16,110 bases of DNA from UBA2100 sp964399345 (GTDB lineage: Bacteria > Patescibacteriota > Minisyncoccia > Phycocordibacterales > UBA2100), in contig CAYNQE010000010.1 in the NCBI GenBank assembly GCA_964399345.1, positions 1 through 16,110 of the forward strand. Direction: 5' to 3'. The notes below the pieces were generated by a model. It was not told the origin of the DNA. It was given only the letters and a program-made list of their open reading frames with translations, and ran no database searches. The position numbers were made by a program, and so were the translations under genes. This document shows positions 7,034 through 12,448 of this stretch, one piece after another (positions within the stretch are counted from its first letter, which is position 1; every line of letters begins with the position of its first letter).

Positions 7034-8053
7034 TTAAACTTCTTTCAGGTTCTTTTTAATTTCTTTTAGAATTTCGCTTGCAACCTTTTTGTTATCTCTC
7101 AAGAATGTTCTAGCTGCGTCGTAGCCTCTTCCAAGTGAAATATCATCAAACTTGTAGGAAGCACCAGATTTTTGAACGATTTCATATTTTTCACCCAATG
7201 CCAGAAGTTCGCCTTCGCGAGATATTCCTTCGTTATAGATTAAATCAAACTCAGCTGATCTAAATGGTGCCGCAACTTTGTTTTTAACAACCTTAACCCT
7301 GTGGCGTCCTCCCATTATCTCAGTACCTTTCTTGATTTGAGCAATTCTACGTATATCCATACGAACAGAACTGTAGAATTTAAGTGCCTTACCACCGGTT
7401 GTAGTTTCAGGATTCCCGAAAACCATTCCAATTTTCATTCTTGTTTGGTTTATGAAGATTATAACAGTATTACTTTTTGCTGAAATTGCAGTTAGTTTAC
7501 GCATAGCCTGGCTCATTAGGCGAGCCTGTTTTCCCATTTGGTGTGCTCCCATATCTCCTTCGATTTCATCTTTTGGGGTTAGTGCTGCAACAGAGTCGAC
7601 AACGACAACATCTAGACTACCGGAACGGATTAGACTCTCAACAATCTCCAGTGCTTGTTCTCCTGTGTCGGGTTGAGATATTAGAAGGTCTTGAGTCTTA
7701 ACACCCAATTTCTTAGCGTATACTGGGTCCAATGCGTGCTCTGCGTCTATAAAGGCACAAACTCCGTTTGCTTTTTGGGCTTCGGCTATTACGTGAAGTG
7801 AGAGGGTAGTTTTTCCAGAAGACTCTGGTCCGTAAATCTCTATTATTCTTCCTCTAGGTAGCCCACCTATTCCAAGAGCCCAATCTACTCCGATAGATCC
7901 ACTTGAGATTACATCAATATCAACGTGGGAATGATCACCGAGCATCATGATCGCCTCATCTCCGAATTTTGTTTTGATGTCCTTTATTGCCGAATCAACT
8001 TTGGTATTAGCTTTTGGTTCTTTAGCTTCCTTTGTTTTCTTTTTTGCTGCCAT
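7034..8053 (-). CDS. recA: Recombinase RecA
   Basis: ATP-dependent strand-exchange protein and co-protease for the SOS response. Walker A is GPESSGKT at residues 75-82. Walker B lies around VVVVDSVAAL (about 149-158), and INQTRMKIGMVFGNPETTTGGKALKFYSSVR covers the L2/DNA-binding core. The 339-residue length is normal. The N-terminus is very Lys-rich (AAKKKTKEAKEPKANTK), and the C-terminus lacks the acidic tail of the E. coli protein, ending KKNLKEV. It starts 6 bases after the stop of the Ig-like protein gene and is followed after 2 bases by efp. One exact copy of the TAAAGGACAT motif of the downstream winged-helix gene occurs inside codons for IKDI, on the coding strand (7978-7987). Confidence 0.98.
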   Translation of the reverse strand: MAAKKKTKEAKEPKANTKVDSAIKDIKTKFGDEAIMMLGDHSHVDIDVISSGSIGVDWALGIGGLPRGRIIEIYGPESSGKTTLSLHVIAEAQKANGVCAFIDAEHALDPVYAKKLGVKTQDLLISQPDTGEQALEIVESLIRSGSLDVVVVDSVAALTPKDEIEGDMGAHQMGKQARLMSQAMRKLTAISAKSNTVIIFINQTRMKIGMVFGNPETTTGGKALKFYSSVRMDIRRIAQIKKGTEIMGGRHRVKVVKNKVAAPFRSAEFDLIYNEGISREGELLALGEKYEIVQKSGASYKFDDISLGRGYDAARTFLRDNKKVASEILKEIKKNLKEV

Positions 8054-8059
8054 AATTTT

Positions 8060-8446
8060 CTAATTACTCTCTAATTGTTCTTCTATAATATCAGTATTTG
8101 GTGAAGGTTTATACACCACTTCAAGTGTTTCAATTTTCTCTCGTCCAAACTTATCTTTAGCCTCAAAAACGAATTCATTTAGTCCTTCGCTAAGGAGAAG
8201 TTCTTCACTGAAGACTCCTTCATCACTAATCAAAACACTTCGCCCGCTTAGTGTTATTTCAATTACATTTCTAACAATACCGCTAATTTCTATAAGTTCC
8301 TCATCAACCGTTATTGATTCTTGTGTTCCTAAATTTATCTGTGGCCCTAACAAAAGGTTTTGCGCTTCGAAATATCCATAAACAAATAGCAGGATGATAA
8401 AAGCTAAAAAGAAATACTTAGTTATTTTAGTGTGATGGGGGAGCAT
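8060..8446 (-). CDS. Membrane-anchored protein with one Ig-like/glucodextranase-B-like domain
   Basis: A 128-residue protein. A basic N-terminus is followed by one hydrophobic helix (about 10-27, KYFFLAFIILLFVYGYFE), acting as an uncleaved anchor with the rest outside the membrane. Residues about 35-112 look like a single bacterial beta-sandwich: a strand with ITVDEELIEISGIV, then SGRSVLISDEGVFSEELLLSEGLNEFVFEAKDKFG. This pattern (vector-like G.F, L..G.N...A.D..G) is typical of Ig-like or glucodextranase domain B folds. The C-terminus is acidic. No enzymatic residues are visible. It sits between ftsK (2 bases) and recA (6 bases), so it is co-transcribed with both. A link to division or envelope is only suggested by the company of FtsK. 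Confidence 0.7.
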   Translation of the reverse strand: MLPHHTKITKYFFLAFIILLFVYGYFEAQNLLLGPQINLGTQESITVDEELIEISGIVRNVIEITLSGRSVLISDEGVFSEELLLSEGLNEFVFEAKDKFGREKIETLEVVYKPSPNTDIIEEQLESN

Positions 8447-8448
8447 GG

Positions 8449-10692
8449 CTATTCTTGCTTATCTTCTTCTGTGTTTTCTTCTTCGTATTCTACTTCAGGT
8501 GACTCCTCTGCGCTTACTATAACCTCACGAGGCTTAGAACCGTCTTGAGGCCCAACAACCCCTTGCTCTTCTAGCATGTCCATAAGACGAGCGGCTCTCG
8601 CGTAACCTACGCGTAGTTTTCTCTGTAAGAACGAAGTGGAGCCCTTTCCTGCTTCAATTATTACACTCTTAGCATCTTCATAAAGATCATCGCCACTATC
8701 GTCATCCATTCCGACTGTTGATGAGAATATTGTGGTGTCAGCCGAAATATCAGTTAGGTCGATCTCATCGTGAAGCTCATCGCTATATGTATCAACTAGA
8801 TATTTAACAGTGTTTTTAACTTCGTCTTCAGTAACAAATGGTGCCTGAATACGACGAGGCTTACTCATTTCTCCTGAAAGGTAAAGCATGTCACCAGCGC
8901 CAAGGAGTTTTTCTGCTCCACCCATGTCAAGAATAGTTCTTGAGTCGATTTGAGAAGAAACTTGTAGAGCCAGTCTTGAAGGAATGTTTGCCTTAATTAG
9001 TCCGGTTATAACTTGAACACTAGGCCTTTGGGTTGAAAGTATTAAGTGAATACCAACAGCACGACTCATTTGAGCAAGACGAACGATGGCAGCTTCCAAT
9101 TCGCGAGGATACGCCGTCATAAGGTCTGCCATTTCATCTATGATGGTAACGATGTAAGGCATGGCTTCAGGCTTATTAGCTTCATCATCATCCTTCTTAT
9201 TCATTGCAGGTTCGTATACGTTTTTGTGATAAGAGTCTATGTCACGAACCTTTTCTGTTTCTAGAATGTCGTAACGCCTATCCATTTCTTTTGCTAACCA
9301 CTTAAGAGCAAGAATTGCCTTCTTTGGGTTCGTAACAACAGGCGTTAGAAGGTGAGGGATTTCATTGTATAGGGTAAGTTCAACGCGCTTTGGATCTACC
9401 ATGATAAATCTAACTTCTTGTGGTCCTTTCTTGTAAAGAATGCTCATAATCACATCGTGAACAGTTACAGACTTACCTGCACCTGTTGCTCCTGCAATTA
9501 GAAGGTGAGGCATCTTTGCGATGTTAGTGAAGTGTGGCTTTCCTGTTATATCACGACCAAGTGCCACAGGTAGAGGTTTGTCTGTGGTTTGGTACTCATT
9601 ATCTGAAAGAAGAGAAGCAAGTCCAAGAATAGACTTAGTAGTGTTTGGTACTTCAATACCAACTAAGGACTTTCCAGGAATTGGTGCTTCAATTCTAATT
9701 GGACTTGCCGCAAGTGCCAGTTCTAAGTTGCTTTGAAGCCCCATGATCTTTGCAAGACGAACTCCTTCGGCTGGCTTCATGGCGTAACGTGTAACGGTCG
9801 GCCCAATTGATACTTCATCCATTTCTACATCTATCCCGAAGTTTTGCAGGGTTCGTTTAATAGTGTTGGCACTTGCCTTAACGTCACCTACCGCAGGCTT
9901 TCCTTTATCTTTTTGCAATATTGAAAGTGGTGGAGGTGTGTAATCACCAGTTCCTCCTGCTGAGAAATTAAATACAGATGCACCTGAGTCTTCAGAGCCT
10001 CCGAAGTTAAATATTCCTGGAGATTTCTTTTTTTCTGGCTCCTCTTCGATTTCGGCTTCAGCTCTTTTGGTTTCAATTTCAATAGTCGCTTCTTCGTCCT
10101 CTTCAAGAACGTGCTCCTCTTCGTCTTCTGGGATTTCCTTGCCCATGGCCTTAGCAAGAGTTGGGAAGGCTCTTAGTGGGTGAAGGTCAAAGGCAATAAG
10201 TAGTGAGACTACGATAAGTGTAAGTAGTGCAATAACAGTAGCGACAGTATCTATTGCATAAGTTAGTGGAATAGAAAGCATCTTTCCAATTAATCCTCCT
10301 TGGTTTGAAAACAGGGTCTCGACTAATGATAGGCCACTTAAGAAGAAAATAGCAGTTGCAACAATTTTAAGTTTTCCAACACTATCTTTATCAAACGAGT
10401 TGAACAAGACTACTGCAACGAGAGCAAATGACAGTGGTACCAATACGTAACCAACTCCGAAAAGTGCGGAGAGCCAAAGGTATAGTATGTCGCCAACTTT
10501 ACCTGCCCATCCGAACCAGGCTAGCGTGAAAATAAGTGCAGCACCCACTGCCATAACTGCCCAAACACCTTTTAGTGTTTCAGATCCAATAGCGGGAATA
10601 CTTGAAGTGTCTTCCTCCTCGTCTTTCTTCCTCTTCCTCTTTGTAACCTTCTTTGGTTTAACTTTTTTCTCGCTTTTCTTTCGTGCTGCCAT
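8449..10692 (-). CDS. ftsK: DNA translocase FtsK/SpoIIIE
   Basis: A membrane-tethered hexameric motor that pumps chromosome DNA through the closing septum. It is 747 residues long. A basic N-terminus (KKSEKKVKPKKVTKRKRKK) precedes about four membrane helices (about 42-62, 70-98, 108-125, 143-168). An acidic Glu-rich linker covers about 186-225. The alpha/beta motor carries Walker A GATGAGKS at 401-408 and Walker B around IVTIIDEMAD (about 514-523), with LSTQRPSVQVITGLIKANIP after it. The C-terminal winged-helix gamma domain is at about 672-725. The linker is short, as in SpoIIIE-type proteins. ATG 10692 is preferred to TTG 10725, because the TTG abuts the promoter -10 box and would not be transcribed. 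A GGGAAAG purine run lies about 13 bases before this ATG. Confidence 0.97.
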   Translation of the reverse strand: MAARKKSEKKVKPKKVTKRKRKKDEEEDTSSIPAIGSETLKGVWAVMAVGAALIFTLAWFGWAGKVGDILYLWLSALFGVGYVLVPLSFALVAVVLFNSFDKDSVGKLKIVATAIFFLSGLSLVETLFSNQGGLIGKMLSIPLTYAIDTVATVIALLTLIVVSLLIAFDLHPLRAFPTLAKAMGKEIPEDEEEHVLEEDEEATIEIETKRAEAEIEEEPEKKKSPGIFNFGGSEDSGASVFNFSAGGTGDYTPPPLSILQKDKGKPAVGDVKASANTIKRTLQNFGIDVEMDEVSIGPTVTRYAMKPAEGVRLAKIMGLQSNLELALAASPIRIEAPIPGKSLVGIEVPNTTKSILGLASLLSDNEYQTTDKPLPVALGRDITGKPHFTNIAKMPHLLIAGATGAGKSVTVHDVIMSILYKKGPQEVRFIMVDPKRVELTLYNEIPHLLTPVVTNPKKAILALKWLAKEMDRRYDILETEKVRDIDSYHKNVYEPAMNKKDDDEANKPEAMPYIVTIIDEMADLMTAYPRELEAAIVRLAQMSRAVGIHLILSTQRPSVQVITGLIKANIPSRLALQVSSQIDSRTILDMGGAEKLLGAGDMLYLSGEMSKPRRIQAPFVTEDEVKNTVKYLVDTYSDELHDEIDLTDISADTTIFSSTVGMDDDSGDDLYEDAKSVIIEAGKGSTSFLQRKLRVGYARAARLMDMLEEQGVVGPQDGSKPREVIVSAEESPEVEYEEENTEEDKQE

Positions 10693-10725
10693 TTTTCTTT
10701 TATTACTTTCCCTTGATATGTACAA

Positions 10726-10734
10726 ATAATACCA
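10726..10734 (-). promoter_or_regulatory. ftsK operon promoter (extended -10)
   Basis: On the minus strand TGG directly precedes TATTAT (plus-strand ATAATA 10726-10731). A weak TTCATA-like -35 lies about 18 bases upstream. The predicted start near 10719 gives a leader of roughly 27 bases to the ATG at 10692. It diverges from the promoter of the winged-helix gene, whose repeat array begins about 50 bases away. Confidence 0.55.
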
Positions 10735-10776
10735 TAATCAAATAAAAGTTATGAAAGAGAATCACAAGAAATCAAG

Positions 10777-10804
10777 TTGACCCTAAAGGACATCTGTTTA
10801 TAAT
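10777..10804 (+). promoter_or_regulatory. Promoter of the winged-helix gene (TTGACC-16-TATAAT)
   Basis: TTGACC (10777-10782), a 16-base spacer and a consensus TATAAT (10799-10804) make this one of the two best sigma-70-type promoters in the window. Repeat copy 1 (10784-10793) fills the spacer and copy 2 (10801-10810) overlaps the -10 box and the expected start near 10811. A protein bound to the repeats would therefore block RNA polymerase, which points to self-repression. Confidence 0.7.
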
Positions 10805-10850
10805 GGACATAACGTAAAGGACATTCTTACGGACATTCTATAAAGGACAT
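10784..10850 (+). repeat. Array of five direct TAAAGGACAT repeats
   Basis: Exact TAAAGGACAT at 10784-10793, 10815-10824 and 10841-10850, plus two degenerate copies at 10801-10810 (TAATGGACAT) and 10827-10836 (TTACGGACAT). All five share GGACAT. Start-to-start distances are 17, 14, 12 and 14 bases, so the copies lie close to one and a half helical turns apart rather than on one face. The array covers the promoter spacer, the -10 box and the early leader of the winged-helix gene. Confidence 0.9.
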
Positions 10851-10862
10851 TTACAACACATT

Positions 10863-10886
10863 CGTGTCCTTTATATAAAGGACACG
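10863..10886. repeat. Perfect 24-bp palindrome carrying the Shine-Dalgarno
   Basis: CGTGTCCTTTAT followed by its exact reverse complement (10863-10874 / 10875-10886), made of one inverted and one direct copy of the AAAGGACA motif. It ends three bases before the ATG at 10890. The AAAGGA of the right arm (10877-10882) is also the only Shine-Dalgarno candidate, seven bases from the start. As RNA it folds into a 10-bp stem with a four-base loop that would hide this site. As DNA it is an ideal site for a symmetric dimer. Confidence 0.9.
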
Positions 10887-10889
10887 CGC

Positions 10890-11648
10890 ATGATAAATAA
10901 GCATATAAACAAAGGAGTTGCCGCAAAACCTTATAAGGGAGTAATGCTTGATGCCAATATTGAAGTTAGTCCGTTTGGTGAAAATAGAGCAACTGAGATT
11001 GCCTACAAAAAGGCAGAAGGATTGGCTACTGCCACATACTTAGTAACAAACCTAATACCTACTAGAGAGACAATCAGAGAGAACCTAAGAGAGTACTCGC
11101 AGGGACTTCTTCCAATAGTAATGGATATGAGAGACGGAATACGCTTCTCAAGTACACGCAAAGCAGTAGCACACACCAGGCAAATATTGTCGCTGCTAGA
11201 CATTGCACATGCCTCAGGGAACATTTCCAACATGAACCTAGAGGTGCTTAAGCATGCATATGGAGATTTCGTTAGATTCCTTAACTCATCCACTAACAAG
11301 GATTCGGCTCAAAATGGTGACTTAGGAGAAGATTATTTCACTAATATTTCTAAAGGACAAAAATTAGCTATAAAGGACACGGTAAAGGACATAAATGTAA
11401 AGGACACGAAGAGTGAAATAGACGAGCGTCCTAAGTCTGTAAAATTTAAGCGGCAAGTTGCTAACCGGCGCGTTGCTATTTTAGATGTTATTACAAAGAG
11501 GGGATCTGCCCACATTAAGGATATTTCTTCAGAAATTTCAGATTATGGAGTAAAAACCATTCAACGTGAGCTAAGTTCTCTAATAAACGATGGAATTATT
11601 AAAAAAGAGGGATCAAAGCGTTGGACCACGTATTCTATTGTCATTTAA
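10890..11648 (+). CDS. Two-domain protein with C-terminal winged-helix DNA-binding region, probable autoregulator
   Basis: A 252-residue protein with no family I can name with certainty. Residues about 31-132 are nearly all helix (ENRATEIAYKKAEGLATATY, TRETIRENLREYSQGLLPIV, STRKAVAHTRQILSLLDIAH, NMNLEVLKHAYGDFVRFL) and look like a four-helix bundle. Residues about 140-185 are a polar linker encoded by four AAAGGACA repeats. Residues about 188-252 form a winged helix: RVAILDVITKRGSAHIKDI, then SDYGVKTIQRELSSLINDGIIKKEG as recognition helix and wing. From memory, similar bundle-plus-winged-helix proteins are frequent in Patescibacteria; I could not check this. The gene has its own strong promoter overlapped by repeats, a terminator after it, and diverges from ftsK. 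Autorepression is an inference from the site layout. A Rep-like iteron-binding role is the main alternative. Confidence 0.75.
   Translation: MINKHINKGVAAKPYKGVMLDANIEVSPFGENRATEIAYKKAEGLATATYLVTNLIPTRETIRENLREYSQGLLPIVMDMRDGIRFSSTRKAVAHTRQILSLLDIAHASGNISNMNLEVLKHAYGDFVRFLNSSTNKDSAQNGDLGEDYFTNISKGQKLAIKDTVKDINVKDTKSEIDERPKSVKFKRQVANRRVAILDVITKRGSAHIKDISSEISDYGVKTIQRELSSLINDGIIKKEGSKRWTTYSIVI
11351..11407 (+). repeat. Four intragenic TAAAGGACA repeats
   Basis: Exact TAAAGGACA at 11351-11359, 11371-11379, 11383-11391 and 11398-11406, at 20, 12 and 15 base steps, inside the coding sequence of the winged-helix protein. They encode the linker residues 154-173: the first copy is read as KGQ, the others as KDT, KDI and KDT. 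The motif contains TAA, so only two of three frames are open, and the gene uses both. They lie in the same orientation as the upstream array. Confidence 0.9.
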
Positions 11649-11667
11649 GCGGTTTACCTAGGTTTTA

Positions 11668-11696
11668 AGCCATATTTTGCTAAATGGCTGGTTTTT
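11668..11696 (+). terminator. Probable terminator of the winged-helix gene
   Basis: AGCCA (11668-11672) pairs with TGGCT (11685-11689), with inner TTT/AAA pairing and a small bulge, followed by GG and five T. It lies 20 bases after the stop codon. Confidence 0.5.
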
Positions 11697-11762
11697 GCGA
11701 AAAAGGGAGATATTTTTGCTGAAAAACGTACTTTTTGGATGCATTTTGGAGTTCAAAAAGTG

Positions 11763-11804
11763 TTGACTTTTAACGTGAAGAAGGTATCCTTTCACCACGT
11801 TAAA
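11763..11804 (+). promoter_or_regulatory. Promoter candidate within a long inverted repeat
   Basis: TTGACT (11763-11768), a 16-base spacer and TATCCT (11785-11790). The -10 box lies in the centre of an inverted repeat: TTTAACGTG (11769-11777) and its exact complement CACGTTAAA (11796-11804), with further inner pairing. This could be an operator over a promoter, or simply a hairpin. Transcription would run toward the surface protein gene. Confidence 0.35.
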
Positions 11805-11896
11805 GCTAAGAACAAAAGCCGTTTCTGCGGTCGCTTTTTCGTGCGAACACATTTCGCAAAATTTTGTTCACTATCCACATTACTGATTATAGGTCG

Positions 11897-11924
11897 TTGA
11901 ACACTTAGCAAGGCGATATATAAT
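11897..11924 (+). promoter_or_regulatory. Main promoter candidate of the surface protein gene
   Basis: TTGAAC (11897-11902), a 16-base spacer and a consensus TATAAT (11919-11924). The expected start is near 11931, giving a leader of about 518 bases before the ATG at 12449. No terminator-like hairpin with a T-run and no credible gene lies between, so the leader probably belongs to the surface protein mRNA. Confidence 0.6.
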
Positions 11925-11930
11925 AGTGGG

Positions 11931-12448
11931 TAAGCCCGTAGACCTTAGGGGATACGAGCAGTGTACTTTGATAACGTTTCGCATTGAATTTCAATGAAGA
12001 AACTTCATATTAAAACCTTTAGTTATCTACATATTTTTGTAGATGGCATTTCTGCAATTGAAGCAAAGTTCTACCACGAAAGCACGACAGACAATCAGAC
12101 TAAAACACGTTAGCTAACTCATACACATCATCGTGTCGAAATATGATGATGTCGAGATGGCAATTAAAAGCAAAGTCGACTTTAAAGTTTTTTAGTAACT
12201 CCATTACAAATTTTATTAGTAATTGTTACTTCAAAATATAAAAGGAGGCGCCTACACTTCTCGAAGTGTGGAAGAAAAAATGTGAGGTTGGTTTGGTCGA
12301 CAAACTAATTTTGCAGCTATGGGAATCTCCGGGCATGACGTCTGGGGTAAACCCCCGGGACAGCCGAGGACTCCATAGTCACAAAGGTCTATAAGTTGTA
12401 GAAGTTCATTCATTATTAATTTTGAATTTCTACTTTAATTAAAAAAAC
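11931..12448 (+). other. Long structured leader or noncoding RNA region without genes
   Basis: Together with 11697-11930 this is the only stretch above 300 bases without a credible gene. It holds a row of hairpins: CATTGA/TCAATG (11982-11996) overlapping ATGAAG/CTTCAT (11994-12008), which exclude each other; ATCTACA/TGTAGAT (12025-12044); ACATCATC/GATGATGT (12125-12152); the 12-bp palindrome AAAGTCGACTTT (12172-12183); a nested hairpin AGTAAC-ATTAC/GTAAT-GTTACT (12194-12230); an AAAGGAGG purine tract (12241-12248); ACACTT/AAGTGT with a CTCG loop (12254-12269); and the GC-rich fold at 12317-12378. The last 60 bases before the ATG are AT-rich and unstructured. I recognise no known RNA family. 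It may be a regulatory 5' UTR or a separate RNA. Confidence 0.45.
12317..12378 (+). ncRNA. Compact GC-rich structured RNA element of unknown class
   Basis: A three-tier stem can be drawn. CTATGGG (12317-12323) pairs with CTCCATAG (12371-12378). CTC (12327-12329) pairs with GAG (12366-12368), and GGC (12332-12334) with GCC (12363-12365). Inside, GTCTGGGG (12340-12347) pairs with CCCC-G-GGAC (12353-12361), with one bulged G and a UAAAC loop. An asymmetric purine-rich loop (ATGAC against A) separates the last two tiers. GC content is far above the surrounding leader, as expected when a fold is kept by selection. The element ends 70 bases before the surface protein start. It does not match the riboswitch, SRP or tmRNA consensus sequences I know. 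Confidence 0.4.

Noticed and set aside
10693..10725. TTG start eleven codons upstream for ftsK
   Set aside because: The codon abuts the -10 box and would lie outside the transcript; ATG 10692 begins a normal basic N-terminus.
10784..11407. CRISPR array
   Set aside because: The repeat unit is only about 10 bases, spacing is irregular and four copies are coding; no cas genes are present.
11658..11852. Minus-strand 64-codon frame in the intergenic region
   Set aside because: No ribosome-binding site, no promoter, no recognisable protein features, and it covers the terminator and inverted repeat of the plus strand.
11871..12031. DnaA boxes and a replication origin
   Set aside because: Only two one-mismatch matches (CTATCCACA 11871-11879, TTATCTACA 12023-12031) in AT-rich DNA, with no dnaA or dnaN nearby; not enough for an origin call.
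11931..12448. tmRNA, RNase P RNA, SRP RNA or group I intron in the long leader
   Set aside because: The conserved cores of these RNAs (CCA end with T-arm, GAGGAAAGUCC, GGUCAGG..CCGGAAGG) were not found. An isolated CAGACTAAA near 12098 and ATAGTC near 12375 recall group I P7 strands, but the other core elements and a split host gene are missing.
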